A stretch of 64,000 bases of DNA from Geopseudomonas aromaticivorans. GTDB lineage: Bacteria > Pseudomonadota > Gammaproteobacteria > Pseudomonadales > Pseudomonadaceae. Shown here piece by piece: positions 8,416 to 17,554 of the stretch (within the stretch, counting starts at the first letter, position 1; each line of letters begins with the position of its first letter). The position numbers and the translations under genes were made by a program. The DNA lies in assembly GCF_019097855.1 (NCBI RefSeq), contig NZ_JAHRGL010000057.1, forward strand, positions 1 to 64,000. Reading direction: 5' to 3'. Under the pieces are notes generated by a model. It was not told where the DNA came from. It made no database searches and saw only the letters and a list, made by a program, of their open reading frames with translations.

Positions 8416-8964
8416 TTACTCGGCGTCTTCGCCTTCGTCTTCCGCTGCGGCCAGCAGGCTCTCGTAGGCCGGCGCGGCGTAGATGCCCACCTCCACCGCC
8501 AACTCCAGCACCCGCGGCAGATCGGCGGTGTACACCAGCACCATCTGCAGCTCGTCGTCCAGCGGCTCGCTGAAGTCGACCAGCACGTAACCGCCCTTCT
8601 CCGGATACAGCGCGCTCATCTGCACCTGCATGCGCCGCAGGGCGCTGAGCAGGTCGGCCTTGGCCAGCTGCTTGGCGGTCAGCACGAAGGGCACGCCCGG
8701 GCCGAAGGAGTCGCGGATCTGCTGGAACAGTTCGCTGGGGCTGTCACCCAGAAACAGCACGGTATCCGGCAGGCTGCCGACCACCACCCACTCGCCCAGT
8801 GGAATGGGGAAATCGTCGCCGTAGTTGACGTCGGGATTGGCGGCGAGGAACGCCTGCGGATCGGCATAGGCCTGGGCGGCCTCGTCGGCGATGCGCGCGA
8901 TCTCTTCGTCGCGCATGCAGCCCGAGCTGATCAGGGTGATCAGCTCAATCAGCTGTTCTTTCAT
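8416..8964 (-). CDS. Hypothetical protein, 182 aa
   Basis: I do not recognise this acidic cytoplasmic protein. From the ATG at 8964 it runs 182 residues, with helical N-terminus (MKEQLIELITLISSG), a Trp/Val-rich centre (PLGEWVVVGSLPDTVLFLG) and a very acidic end (AAEDEGEDAE). There is no signal peptide. An alternative start at 9003 adds 13 residues; the shorter form is preferred because the segment before it reads as leader DNA. It lies upstream of the dmm operon on the same strand with a 300-base gap that contains the dmm promoter, so it is probably a separate transcript. Confidence 0.65.
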   Translation of the reverse strand: MKEQLIELITLISSGCMRDEEIARIADEAAQAYADPQAFLAANPDVNYGDDFPIPLGEWVVVGSLPDTVLFLGDSPSELFQQIRDSFGPGVPFVLTAKQLAKADLLSALRRMQVQMSALYPEKGGYVLVDFSEPLDDELQMVLVYTADLPRVLELAVEVGIYAAPAYESLLAAAEDEGEDAE

Positions 8965-9206
8965 GGGGAAGGTCCTGTGGGAGCCAAGAAAATTCGCCGG
9001 CATTTTCGCCGATGCAGCGCTCGGGCGGGGAGCTTATTCGCCGGCCCGGCACCATTCCCGACCGGCCACCGACAGATCGCAGCGCGCCGGAAGGCGCAAG
9101 CCGGGCACCGCGGGAATGTGCCGCGCTGCGCAAAACCACCGGTAACACCATCGCAACCTTGCGCTGTTTCAATGGCGACCACTCGATAGGACATTGAGAG
9201 TCGTGC

Positions 9207-10511
9207 ATGACCACCCCTAGCGCACTGACACCGCTGCTGATGTCCGCAGCGCCGCTGGCTCCCGACATGAGCATCGCGGATGTGGCCGACCGTCTGCTGA
9301 CCCCCGAATGCAAGGCCTTCCTGTCGCTGGCGGTGGTCGACGCCGACGGTCGTCCGCTGGGCCTGATCAGCCGCTATGCGCTGCAGAACATCTTCATGCT
9401 GCGCTTCGGCCGCGACCTGCACGGGCAAAAACCGGCGCACAGCGTGATGAACGACGCCCCTCTGGTGGTCTGCCTGGACACCCGCCTGGAAGAAGCCGCC
9501 CAGCAGGTCACCTCGCAGCTGACCTACCCGATCACCGAGGACTTCATCCTGGTCGACGGCGAAGGCCGCTACCAGGGCCTGGGCACGGTACTCGACTTGC
9601 TCAAGGCTATGGAGAAACGCGTCGCCCAGCGCAACGCCGTGTTGCGCCGGGCGCTGGTCGACCTCAAGGAATCCCAGGCCCAGCTGGTGCAGTCGGAGAA
9701 GATGGCCTCGCTGGGCCAGATGGTCGCCGGCGTCGCCCACGAGCTGAACACCCCGCTGGGCTACGTGAAGAACAACGTGCAGCTGCTGCGCGAGCTGAAG
9801 CAGCCGCTGCTGCAACTGGCCGACACCCACGGCGCCCTGCTCGACTGCCTGCACGCCGCGGACTGCGACGAGGCGCGCCTAGCCGCCGCCCTCGGCGAGG
9901 CTGTCGACGCCCGCGAACAGGCCGCGCCGGAGCTGCTCAAGGAAGACCTCCAGCAGCTGTTCAGCGACACCCTCTACGGCCTCGAGCAGATCGGCGAGCT
10001 GGTGGTCGGCCTGAAGAACTTCGCCCGCCTCGACCGCGCCATGAGCGAGGACATCGACCTCAACGACTGCGTGCGCAGCGCCCTGGTGATCGCCCGCAAC
10101 AACATCAAGGACAAGGCCGAGGTCACCTTGCAGCTCGGCGAGCTGCCGCGCATGCCCTGCGCGCCGTCGCAGATCAACCAGGTGCTGCTCAACCTGCTGA
10201 CCAACGCCGCCCAGGCCATGGAGCGCTGCGGCCAGATCCTGGTGAAGACCTGGGCCGACGACGCCGCGGTGTTCATTTCCGTGCAGGACTCAGGCAAGGG
10301 CATGCCGGCCGAGGTGCTGGCGAGGATCTTCGACCCCTTCTTCACCACCAAGCCGGTCGGCCAGGGCACCGGCCTCGGCCTGTCCATCAGCTTCAAGATC
10401 ATCCAGGACCATGGCGGCACGATTCGCGTCGCCTCCGAGCCGGGGCGAGGCACACGCTTCCTGATCCGGCTGCCGCGCGCACAAGCGCCCAACCTGCAGG
10501 AGAGTGCCTGA
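9207..10511 (+). CDS. Sensor histidine kinase with N-terminal CBS-like region
   Basis: A 434-residue cytoplasmic kinase without membrane segments. The first 130 residues resemble a CBS-pair or similar small-ligand module (AFLSLAVVDADGRPLGLISR and EDFILVDGEGRYQGLG). A coiled coil (about 135-165) leads to the H-box VAHELNTPLGYVKNN with phospho-acceptor His178. The catalytic domain has the N box NQVLLNLLTNAAQAM, G1 as DSGKGMP, F box IFDPFFTTKP and G2 as GTGLGLSIS. It should phosphorylate the double-receiver protein encoded immediately downstream. The input signal is unknown; proximity to the amine genes does not prove a link. Confidence 0.88.
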   Translation: MTTPSALTPLLMSAAPLAPDMSIADVADRLLTPECKAFLSLAVVDADGRPLGLISRYALQNIFMLRFGRDLHGQKPAHSVMNDAPLVVCLDTRLEEAAQQVTSQLTYPITEDFILVDGEGRYQGLGTVLDLLKAMEKRVAQRNAVLRRALVDLKESQAQLVQSEKMASLGQMVAGVAHELNTPLGYVKNNVQLLRELKQPLLQLADTHGALLDCLHAADCDEARLAAALGEAVDAREQAAPELLKEDLQQLFSDTLYGLEQIGELVVGLKNFARLDRAMSEDIDLNDCVRSALVIARNNIKDKAEVTLQLGELPRMPCAPSQINQVLLNLLTNAAQAMERCGQILVKTWADDAAVFISVQDSGKGMPAEVLARIFDPFFTTKPVGQGTGLGLSISFKIIQDHGGTIRVASEPGRGTRFLIRLPRAQAPNLQESA

Positions 10512-10512
10512 T

Positions 10513-11424
10513 ATGACCACCCCCACCCGGATCCTCTTCGTCGACGACGAAGAGCGCATCCTGCGCAGCCTGGCCATGCAGTTCCGCCGCCAGTACGACG
10601 TGCTCACCGAATGCGACCCGCGTCGCGCGCTGGAACGCCTGAAGAGCGAGTCGGTGCAGATCATCGTCAGCGACCAGCGCATGCCGCAGATGAGCGGCGC
10701 GGAGTTCCTCGCCCAGGCCAGCGAGATCGCCCCGCACACCCTGCGCATCCTGCTCACCGGCTACTCGGACCTCGACGCCGCGGTCGATGCGCTGAACAGC
10801 GGCGGCATCTTCCGCTACCTGACCAAGCCGTGGGATCAGCAGGAGATGTCCACCGCCCTGCGCCAGGCGGCGGGGATCGCCGCCAGCCAGGTTCCCGTGG
10901 CGCTGACCGACAGCTCGCAACCGAGCACCGCGCTGACCGTACTGCTGCTCGACGACCACGCGGAAACCCTGGCCGCGGTCGGCAGCTTCTGCCACGCCGG
11001 CGGCCACCGTCTGCTGCACGCGCGCAACCTGCCCGAAGCCCTGCTGCAGCTGAACAGCGAGCCGGTCGACCTGCTGATCAGCGACCTCAAGCTCGCCGGC
11101 GAAGACACCGCGCCGCTGCTCAAGACCCTGGCCCAGGCCCATCCGCGCCTGCTCAGCCTGGTGGTCACGCCGTTCCAGGACACCCAGGCGCTGCTCAGGC
11201 TGATCAACGAGGCGCAGATCTTCCGCTACCTGCCCAAACCGATCCGTCCGGCCCTGTTCGAGAAGAGCCTGAGCGCGGCCGCCCGTCAGGCCCAGACCTG
11301 GCGCACCCAACCGACCCATGTGGTGGCGCGCCTGGCCGAAGCGCCGAAAGAGGAGCGCGAGCGCGACAAGGTCGGCAGCCTGCTGGGCATGCTGGGACGG
11401 CTGCGCGAGCGGCTGATCGCCTGA
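10513..11424 (+). CDS. Response regulator with two receiver domains
   Basis: About 303 residues with two receiver domains and no DNA-binding domain. Receiver 1 (about 6-120) has the acidic pair in FVDDEERIL, the phospho-acceptor Asp54 in IVSDQRMPQMSG and the Lys in YLTKPW, a pattern seen in RpfG/HD-GYP-type receivers. Receiver 2 (about 138-255) has LLLDDHAET, LLISDLKLAG and YLPKPIRP. The C-terminal tail is charged and helical. ATG 10513 is chosen because AGGAG lies ten bases before it; a GTG at 10504 would be only a base from that site. It follows the kinase stop by one base, so they form an operon. Output is likely through protein contact rather than transcription. Confidence 0.85.
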   Translation: MTTPTRILFVDDEERILRSLAMQFRRQYDVLTECDPRRALERLKSESVQIIVSDQRMPQMSGAEFLAQASEIAPHTLRILLTGYSDLDAAVDALNSGGIFRYLTKPWDQQEMSTALRQAAGIAASQVPVALTDSSQPSTALTVLLLDDHAETLAAVGSFCHAGGHRLLHARNLPEALLQLNSEPVDLLISDLKLAGEDTAPLLKTLAQAHPRLLSLVVTPFQDTQALLRLINEAQIFRYLPKPIRPALFEKSLSAAARQAQTWRTQPTHVVARLAEAPKEERERDKVGSLLGMLGRLRERLIA

Positions 11425-11449
11425 GCACCGCCGCACCGGCGCCGCGCGT

Positions 11450-12256
11450 TCAGGGCCGCGCCTGCGGCTGCACCAGGAAGTGCCCCGTCTCGCCGCTGGC
11501 ACCCGCGGCGCCGCTCAGACCGTCCTGGCCCGGGGCGCCGCCGTTGCGATAGACCTTGATGCCGTTGCCGCGGGTGCTGAATTCGCCGGCACCGGCAACC
11601 CCGCCCTTGCCTCCACTGCCGCCCGCGGCGCCCAAGCCACCGGCGGTAAGGATCTGCACGCCCGGGCCGTGGTTGCTGACTGGGATATAGCCGGCCTCGC
11701 TCAGGCTCCAGTAGCGCAGCGCCACCGCGCCACCGCGCCCGCCGGCTCCGCCCTCGCCGCCCCGGCCACCGGCGCCACCCGCCCCGCCCGCGCAGCGATC
11801 CGCCGCGCCGCCAGCGCCGCCTGCGCCCCCGTCGCCCCCCGTCGAACCCGCGCCGCCGCGGGTATCCAGCAGCAGCGAGCCGAAGCTACGCAGGCCGAGC
11901 GTGATCTGCAGGTCGCTCCCGGCAGCGCCGGCCCCACCGGACTCGCCCGACTGACCGGCCTCGCCATCCGCACAGGGCTTGCCCGCATGACCGGCAGCGC
12001 CCGCGCGCCCCGCTGACGCATCGCTGCCGTGCGCCAGCAGGCGCACGTCGCGGCCGATCCACGCCTGGTCGGCACGCAGCTCGAAACGCGGCAGCCCCGG
12101 CGCCAGGCGCAGGGTCGCACCATCTTCGAGCACCAGGCGCTCCAGTTGCAGGCGCGGCTCGTCGATCAGCCGCTCCTGGCCGGCGGCCACATGCAGCTCC
12201 GCGGCCTGTACAACACCGGCCAGCAGGCTCGATCCGAGCATCAACAAGGTACGCAT
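11450..12256 (-). CDS. Exported Gly/Ala-rich low-complexity protein
   Basis: A 268-residue protein with a signal peptide (MRTLLMLGSSLLAGVVQA) and then about 60 residues of beta-rich sequence (LQLERLVLEDGATLRL). The middle, roughly residues 80-185, is dominated by short Gly-Gly-Ala repeats of the GAGGAGG type, recalling PGRS or collagen-like tails. A non-repetitive island (YWSLSEAGYIPVSNHGPGVQ) is followed by more Gly-rich sequence. Start 12256 has GGAG eight bases upstream. It is probably a surface or periplasmic structural protein; function unknown. Antisense frames through the repeats are open only because of composition. Confidence 0.7.
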   Translation of the reverse strand: MRTLLMLGSSLLAGVVQAAELHVAAGQERLIDEPRLQLERLVLEDGATLRLAPGLPRFELRADQAWIGRDVRLLAHGSDASAGRAGAAGHAGKPCADGEAGQSGESGGAGAAGSDLQITLGLRSFGSLLLDTRGGAGSTGGDGGAGGAGGAADRCAGGAGGAGGRGGEGGAGGRGGAVALRYWSLSEAGYIPVSNHGPGVQILTAGGLGAAGGSGGKGGVAGAGEFSTRGNGIKVYRNGGAPGQDGLSGAAGASGETGHFLVQPQARP

Positions 12257-12440
12257 CCATCTCACTCCAGGCAGGAAAACCACCTATGGTTGCAAAGGGC
12301 ACGCCAGCTTTTTCACGCCACCAAACCGGGCCAGAGCGTGCCCGCCGATGGTGCACAACGGCGCCAGGCAAAAACCCGCACAACCGGCCACATCGCCAAT
12401 GACATCCATAAGTCATTGTATTTAAAGGAATTTATAAAGT

Positions 12441-12456
12441 TGGCAAGCCGTATGCA
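12441..12456 (+). promoter_or_regulatory. Predicted sigma-54 promoter of the TorF porin gene
   Basis: The bases TGGCAAGCCGTATGCA keep GG and GC ten bases apart and differ little from TGGCACG-N4-TTGCA. The site lies about 90 bases before the porin start, in an AT-rich leader. Confidence 0.6.
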
Positions 12457-12544
12457 TAAGGCAAATCAGCTCCACTCAGACTTAACACCACACTAAAAAA
12501 GCCGAGGATGCCAATTCCTCGTCGGACCATAGGGACAAATGACC

Positions 12545-13327
12545 ATGCTCAAGAAACTGACCCTCGCCATCTCCGCCGCCAGCGCAGTGACCGTCAGCAG
12601 CTTCGCCGCCGCCGAAACCGTGAAAAGCCCGATCGGTGACTTCGACGTCAGCATGAACGCCGCCCTGACCACGGACTACATCTACCGCGGCGTGTCACAA
12701 ACCCAAGGCAAGGGCGCCATCCAGGGCGGCCTGGACGTGGCCCACTCGAGCGGTCTGTACGTCGGCACCTGGGCTTCCAACGTCGACTTCGTCGCGGCCG
12801 ACGGCAACGACGCCAACGTCGAATTCGATTACTACCTCGGCTTCACCAACAACATCACCGACGACATTTCCTACGACCTGGGCTGGATCAAGTACGACTA
12901 CCCGGGCGCCACCGCCGCCAACTACAGCGAGTACTACGGCAGCGTGACGGCCTACGGCTTCAAGGTCGGCGCCGCCTACTCCGACGACTTCGCCATGTTC
13001 GGCAGCAATGGCCTCGCCGACGACAACACCACCCTGTACACCTACATCGGCTACGACTACACCCTGCCCTACGAGATCGGCCTGGCCCTGCAGTACGGCA
13101 ACTACGACTTCAAGGACAACATCTTCCTCAACAGCGCCGGCGTTGGTAAGGAAGACTCCTACAACGACTGGTCCATCGGCCTGACCAAGACCTACGCCGG
13201 CCTGGACTTCGGCATGACCTACACCGACACCAGCCTCAGCGACAGCGAGTGCAAGGGCTTCGCTGCCGGCGGCAAGTCCGACTACTGCGATGCCAACTTC
13301 GTGGTATCGGTGTCGAAGAGCCTGTAA
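12545..13327 (+). CDS. TorF family putative outer-membrane porin
   Basis: About 260 residues with a signal peptide (MLKKLTLAISAASAVTVSSFAAAE) and then alternating aromatic and polar beta strands to a C-terminal hydrophobic residue (VVSVSKSL). The opening DVSMNAALTTDYIYRGVSQT and the repeated YDYxxGxxNxI-like strands identify the TorF/gcw_chp family of small beta-barrels, named from torF beside trimethylamine-oxide genes. ATG 12545 is preferred to 12539 because AGGGA is nine bases away rather than three. A predicted sigma-54 promoter upstream and a terminator just after show a single-gene unit. A role in uptake of small nitrogenous solutes fits the neighbourhood but is not shown. Confidence 0.85.
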   Translation: MLKKLTLAISAASAVTVSSFAAAETVKSPIGDFDVSMNAALTTDYIYRGVSQTQGKGAIQGGLDVAHSSGLYVGTWASNVDFVAADGNDANVEFDYYLGFTNNITDDISYDLGWIKYDYPGATAANYSEYYGSVTAYGFKVGAAYSDDFAMFGSNGLADDNTTLYTYIGYDYTLPYEIGLALQYGNYDFKDNIFLNSAGVGKEDSYNDWSIGLTKTYAGLDFGMTYTDTSLSDSECKGFAAGGKSDYCDANFVVSVSKSL

Positions 13328-13347
13328 GCCCCTCCTCGGGCCGACAG

Positions 13348-13377
13348 CAAAAGGGGCGCCAGATGGCGCCCCTTTTT
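13348..13377. terminator. Bidirectional rho-independent terminator
   Basis: AGGGGCGCC and GGCGCCCCT form a perfect nine-pair stem with an AGAT loop, flanked by A-run and T-run. It sits between the converging porin and glutathione transferase genes and can serve both. Confidence 0.85.
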
Positions 13378-13395
13378 CATTTTCGGCACAACCCG

Positions 13396-14004
13396 CTACT
13401 TCAGCAGGCCCTCCGCGCGCATCGCCTGCTGCACCGCCGGGCGCTCCGCCATCCGCACCTGGTAGGCGGCCAGCTCCGGCCAGGGCGCCAGGTCGATGTG
13501 CATGAAGCCGGTCCAGTTGACGATGGTGAACAGATAGGCGTCGGCAATGGTGAAGTGGCGACCGCACAGGAAGGCATTCCCCTTCAGCGCCTGGTTGACG
13601 AAGCCCAAACGCAGGCTCACCCGCTCCAGCACCGCCTGCTTCCACTCCGGGGTAATCGCCGGATTGAACAATGCGCCGAGCCCTTTGTGCAGTTCGCTGC
13701 TGATGAAGTTGAGCCATTCCAGCACGCGCCAGCGCTCCATGCTGCCGGCCGGCGGCAGCATGCTGACGTCACCCTTGAGTTCGGCCAGGTATTGCAGGAG
13801 CACCGCATCCTCGGTGAGCACCTGGTCGTACTCCAGCTCGAGGGCCGGCACGTAGCCCTTGGGATTGATCGCGTAGTAGTCGCTGCCATCCGCAGTGGTA
13901 TGCGTCTTCAGATCCACCTTGACCAGTTCATGGGGCAGGCCCAGCTCGCAGAGCACGATGTGCGCCGCCAGCGAGCAGGCACCCGGCGTGTAGTAGAGCT
14001 TCAT
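13396..14004 (-). CDS. Glutathione S-transferase, GstA-like
   Basis: A 202-residue cytoplasmic enzyme that conjugates glutathione to electrophiles. The thioredoxin-like N-terminal domain shows [15 protein letters not shown] with the beta-class Cys, the cis-Pro region NPKGYVPAL and the glutathione-binding [14 protein letters not shown]. The helical C-terminal domain contains [14 protein letters not shown], the conserved GST N-capping motif. Start 14004 has GAGGAG upstream. It is a stand-alone gene converging on the porin. Beta-class GSTs of this type are common in Pseudomonas, and the exact substrate cannot be read from sequence. Confidence 0.88.
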   Translation of the reverse strand: MKLYYTPGACSLAAHIVLCELGLPHELVKVDLKTHTTADGSDYYAINPKGYVPALELEYDQVLTEDAVLLQYLAELKGDVSMLPPAGSMERWRVLEWLNFISSELHKGLGALFNPAITPEWKQAVLERVSLRLGFVNQALKGNAFLCGRHFTIADAYLFTIVNWTGFMHIDLAPWPELAAYQVRMAERPAVQQAMRAEGLLK

Positions 14005-14344
14005 GCGGTTCTCCTCGAGGAGTTGTAGACGAACCCCCGAAAACCTAGCACAGAGACTGCTCGCGCGACGGCCGGCGCTGCGGGTCGGCCTGCGCATGCT
14101 GCGTGCCAATCCTCACCGCACTGTCGAACGCTGCACAGGCAACCGCCATGCCCCCCATGGCGCCCTCCTGCGCCCGGTTGGCGGTTGTTCGCCGCGTCCG
14201 ATGCGCCATCGGCGTTTTTCCGCCAGCCCAACCCCGGCAGAGCGCCGGAAAGCCGCGGCGCAGGCCCTATTTCAGAGCCGGTACAGGACTTGCAATACAA
14301 CCTTGGTAAAAAGACCTCAAACAATGACTCAGCAGGAAAATCCC
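14005..14344. other. Intergenic, divergent leader region
   Basis: About 340 bases between the leftward GST and the rightward oxaloacetate decarboxylase. I see no gene. Frames open here give Arg/Pro-rich translations without family character. Promoters for both genes should lie here. The GST ribosome binding site is at about 14009-14013. Confidence 0.5.
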
Positions 14345-15211
14345 ATGCAAAGAGCCTGTCATCACCAGCTGCGCGAAGCCTTCCGTGCCCTGCTCGCCAG
14401 CCCCGCCTGCTACCACACCGCCTCGGTGTTCGACGCCCTGTCCGCGCGCATCGCCGCCGATCTCGGCTTCGAAGTCGGCATCCTCGGCGGCTCGGTCGCC
14501 TCGCTGCAGGTGCTCGCCGCTCCGGACATCGCCCTGATCACCCTCAGCGAGTTCGCCGAGCAGGCTACCCGCATCGGGCGCGTCGCCCGCCTGCCGGTGA
14601 TCGCCGACGCCGACCACGGCTACGGCAACGCGCACAACGCCATGCGTACCGTCATCGAGCTGGAGCGCGCCGGCGTGGCCGCGCTGACCCTCGAGGACAC
14701 CCTGCTGCCGGCCCAGTTCGGCCTCAAGTCGTACGACCTGATCGGCGTCGAGGAAGGCGTCGGCAAGCTGCGCGCCGCCCTGTCGGTACGCGACGATGCG
14801 GCGATGGCGATCATCGCCCGCACCCACGCCGGCGTGCAGCCGCTGGAGGAAGTCATCCACCGCACCCAGGCCTACCAGGGCGCCGGCGCCGACGGCATCT
14901 GCCTGGCCGGAGTCAAGGACTTCGCCCACCTGGAAGCCATCGCCGAGGGCCTGAGCATCCCGCTGATGCTGATCACCTACGGCAACCCCGAACTGCGCGA
15001 CGACCAGCGCCTGGCCGATCTCGGCGTGCGCATCGTGGTCGACGGCCACGGCGCCTACTTCGCCGCGGTCAAGGCCACCTACGACTGCCTGCGCGAACAG
15101 CGCGGCATCGCCACCGGCAACGGCCTCAACGCCTCCGAGCTGGTGACCAAGTACACCCACCCCGACGACTACATCGCCTGGGCCGGCGAGTACATGAACG
15201 TCAGGGAGTGA
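14345..15211 (+). CDS. Oxaloacetate decarboxylase (ICL/PEP mutase family, PA4872-type)
   Basis: A 288-residue TIM-barrel enzyme of the isocitrate lyase/PEP mutase superfamily. The sequence is close to Pseudomonas aeruginosa PA4872, characterised as an oxaloacetate decarboxylase giving pyruvate and CO2. Motifs are [20 protein letters not shown], the metal-site run [26 protein letters not shown] and [13 protein letters not shown]. The usual catalytic Cys of isocitrate lyase (KKCGH) is absent, as in PA4872. ATG 14345 has AGGA seven bases upstream; an ATG at 14324 is in frame but lacks a site. It stands alone and probably works in central carbon metabolism. Confidence 0.9.
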   Translation: MQRACHHQLREAFRALLASPACYHTASVFDALSARIAADLGFEVGILGGSVASLQVLAAPDIALITLSEFAEQATRIGRVARLPVIADADHGYGNAHNAMRTVIELERAGVAALTLEDTLLPAQFGLKSYDLIGVEEGVGKLRAALSVRDDAAMAIIARTHAGVQPLEEVIHRTQAYQGAGADGICLAGVKDFAHLEAIAEGLSIPLMLITYGNPELRDDQRLADLGVRIVVDGHGAYFAAVKATYDCLREQRGIATGNGLNASELVTKYTHPDDYIAWAGEYMNVRE

Positions 15212-15221
15212 GGCGCCCCGC

Positions 15222-16199
15222 TCAGGCGATCGGCCGCCCGCTCGCCGCCCCCGACAGCTCGTCGTGCAGCCACTGGACGCGGGCCACCTCCGGCGCCACC
15301 ACGCCGCTGCCGAGCACCTCGAGGAAACTGCAGGCCGCATAGCCGCGGGCCGCCGCCTCGTAGCGCTCGACCCAGTCGCGGCGCATGTGCAGGCGCTCCG
15401 GCGCCACCGGCCAGACGCCGGGACGCGGCTTCAGGTGGTGGGCCAGGCCCATGCGCCAGGGCTTGGCGCTGAGCCGCGCGCGGAAGCACTGCTGCCGCTG
15501 GCACATGCGGGCGTATAGCGGATCGACGCCCAGCGCGCTGAAGCACTGCGCCACCGCCGGATCGTCCGCGACGAAGGTGCGATGGGTGGCCAGCGCGCGC
15601 AGCCCGGCGGGCGTGCGATACAGGCGGAAGCTCCAGTCGGGATGGCGCTCGAGAAAGCGCAGGATGCGCTGGCGCGCCAACGCCGCCGCGCCGCCCTGCC
15701 AGTCCAGGTACAGGCGATGCACCCGCCCGGCCAGCAGGCCCGAGGCGAACAGCGCGACCAGCAACAGCCCCGCCAGCAGCAGCACCGAGTGCGTCAGCCA
15801 ACCGGCCAGCAGCCCCAGCGCCGCCAGCGTGGCGAACACGCCGATGGCGAAGCGCAGGCTGGGCTGCTGGGCGAAGTCGATGTCGGCGAACAGCACGTCC
15901 GCGCTGTTCAGGCAGCGCGCGCCGTAGGAATTGCGGGTGATCAGCACGTCGTCGTGGCGCGCGACGATCTCCTCGCGGATCGGCACCCCCTCGGCGCCGT
16001 TGTAGGGCACCTTCGGCTCGCGGCGCGCCAGCTTCTCGCCGTCACGCAGGCCATCCAGCGCCTCCTGGGCACGCTGCTCGGCGTGGGCCTGCGCCTCGGC
16101 CTGGCTGACATCGGACCAGCCGAAGCGGCGCACGGTGATGTGCTTGCCGTTGCGCCGGTACTGCGCGCGGGCCTCGGCCCAGTATTGTGGAACGATCAA
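15222..16199 (-). CDS. Conserved membrane protein of unknown function
   Basis: A protein of about 325 residues that begins LIVPQYWAEARAQYRRNGKH from a TTG at 16199, where AGGGG lies about nine bases upstream. There is no ATG before the conserved segment, so the start is uncertain. The N-terminal soluble part contains VTVRRFGWSDVSQAEAQAHA and REPKVPYNGAEGVPIREEIV. Two membrane helices follow around 147-190 (FAIGVFATLAALGLLAGWL and LLLAGLLLVALFASGLLAG). The C-terminal part is basic and Trp-rich. I recall closely similar hypothetical proteins in other pseudomonads but no function. It converges on the oxaloacetate decarboxylase gene. Confidence 0.65.
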   Translation of the reverse strand: MIVPQYWAEARAQYRRNGKHITVRRFGWSDVSQAEAQAHAEQRAQEALDGLRDGEKLARREPKVPYNGAEGVPIREEIVARHDDVLITRNSYGARCLNSADVLFADIDFAQQPSLRFAIGVFATLAALGLLAGWLTHSVLLLAGLLLVALFASGLLAGRVHRLYLDWQGGAAALARQRILRFLERHPDWSFRLYRTPAGLRALATHRTFVADDPAVAQCFSALGVDPLYARMCQRQQCFRARLSAKPWRMGLAHHLKPRPGVWPVAPERLHMRRDWVERYEAAARGYAACSFLEVLGSGVVAPEVARVQWLHDELSGAASGRPIA

Positions 16200-16398
16200 T
16201 TGCTGCCACCCCTGGTTGTTCTTATTCGGTCGGCAGCTCACGGGCGTCCGTGGCGCAGAGCATAGGCGCCGCCGATGGCCGCCGTCACGAGCGCAGCCAG
16301 CGTTCCGTGCGTCGCCACGCAGCTCGCCATGGCCTTGCATAACCGCGCGCCAGGGTGCATATCTTCGACAAGATTTCTCTCACTCTCGCGGAGGCAGC

Positions 16399-16665
16399 AT
16401 GGCCGGCGGCTGGACCAACGATGGAGCGGTACAGGAGCAGATCGACAGCACCATCGAGGACGCCATCGCCCGCGCGCGCAGCCAGTTGCCGCGCGGCGAT
16501 AGCCTGCAGCACTGCGAGGAATGCGACGCGCCCATCCCCGAGGCTCGCCGCCAGGCCATCCGCGGCGTACGCCTGTGCGTCGCCTGCCAGAGCGAGCACG
16601 ACAAGCAGCAGAGCACCTTCAGCGGCTACAACCGCCGTGGTAGCAAGGACAGCCAGCTGCGCTGA
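16399..16665 (+). CDS. DksA/TraR-type C4 zinc-finger protein
   Basis: An 88-residue protein of the short DksA/TraR-like (YbiI) family. It has an N-terminal coiled-coil-forming helix (QEQIDSTIEDAIARARSQL) and a four-Cys zinc finger built from HCEECDAPIPEARRQ and RLCVACQSEHD. Such proteins may bind the RNA polymerase secondary channel as full DksA does, but the short coil lacks the DksA tip acidic residues, so an effect on transcription is uncertain. GGAGG lies seven bases before the ATG. A truncated copy of this gene lies about 1 kb downstream. Confidence 0.85.
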   Translation: MAGGWTNDGAVQEQIDSTIEDAIARARSQLPRGDSLQHCEECDAPIPEARRQAIRGVRLCVACQSEHDKQQSTFSGYNRRGSKDSQLR

Positions 16666-16679
16666 CCGCGTGCCGAAAC

Positions 16680-17075
16680 CTACTCGCAGCCCTGCCCGAC
16701 CGCCCCCTCCTGCATGTTGGCGGCCTCCATCTCGCAGGCCCGCTGCTGGGTCATCGCCCGCAGGCACTCGGCCGCGGCAATCTGGCTGATGGAGCCCTCG
16801 CCCGCGGCATAGAAGCCGCAGTTCGCGTCGCGGTACTGCACCCAAAGCCGCTGCGCCGCCTTCAGCGGCTCCTTCTGGCCAGAGTCGCTACGCTGCATCA
16901 GCGCCTTGTAGGCGCCGCTCAGACGGCGGTCCCAGGTTTTCGTGTTGCCATTCAGGCAGTCGACGATGTCGGCGGTGATTTCCTGGTTGCACTCCTCGTA
17001 GTCCGCGCCGTACATCTGCGCCCCGACGGGGGCACTGAGCGCCAGGAACAGGACAGGCAGAACAAACTGACGCAT
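16680..17075 (-). CDS. Lysozyme inhibitor LprI-like periplasmic protein (DUF1311)
   Basis: A 131-residue exported protein with a signal peptide (MRQFVLPVLFLALSAPVGAQ). The mature part has the DUF1311/LprI pattern: a Cys-containing start (YEECNQEITADIVDCLNG), a central helix LKAAQRLWVQYRDANC and a C-terminal RAMTQQRACEME. The six or so cysteines are expected to form disulfides in the periplasm. Members can inhibit lysozyme but many have no proven role. GGGAGG is eight bases before the start. The gene lies between the intact and the truncated zinc-finger copies, suggesting a local duplication that carried this interval. Confidence 0.82.
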   Translation of the reverse strand: MRQFVLPVLFLALSAPVGAQMYGADYEECNQEITADIVDCLNGNTKTWDRRLSGAYKALMQRSDSGQKEPLKAAQRLWVQYRDANCGFYAAGEGSISQIAAAECLRAMTQQRACEMEAANMQEGAVGQGCE

Positions 17076-17413
17076 GACAAGAACCTCCCGAACAGGAAAC
17101 GCCACTGGGTGCCGCCACAGCCCCCGAGCGGGCAGCCCCAGGTCAGGGCCAGCGAGGGCTTGCCACACGGAGGCGATGCCCCATGCAGCACAACGCCGGG
17201 CTTACCCGGCGCCCGCGTTACTCCAGCAACATTGCCAACACTCTAGGCCCGCCGAACCTGCCGCGCCAACGGCAGGGGCTTGCGGCCACCGCGTCCAGGC
17301 TTGGCAGACCAGCACCGACCCACCAGCCACGCCTCCCGGACAGACGAGGCCTTGCATCAGCGCGCCCAAGTGCACATACCTTCAGGCAACGACACCCCAT
17401 ATTCCGAGGCAGC

Positions 17414-17554
17414 ATGGCCGGCGGCTGGACCAGTGACGGAGCGGTACAGGAGCAGATCGACAGCACCATCGAGGACGCCGTCGCCCGCGCGCGCAGCCAG
17501 CTGCCACGCGGTGACAGCCTGCGCCACTGCGAGGAATACGACGCGCCGGGATGA
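17414..17554 (+). pseudogene. Truncated duplicate of the DksA-like zinc-finger gene
   Basis: A 46-codon frame repeating the first part of the gene at 16399: MAGGWT, the same QEQIDSTIEDAVARARSQL helix and SLRHCEEYDAP. The second zinc Cys is changed to Tyr, and the frame stops two codons later where the parent continues with the rest of the finger. Similarity also covers the ribosome binding site and about 40 bases upstream. It is very likely a non-functional relic of a duplication about 1 kb in length. Confidence 0.8.
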
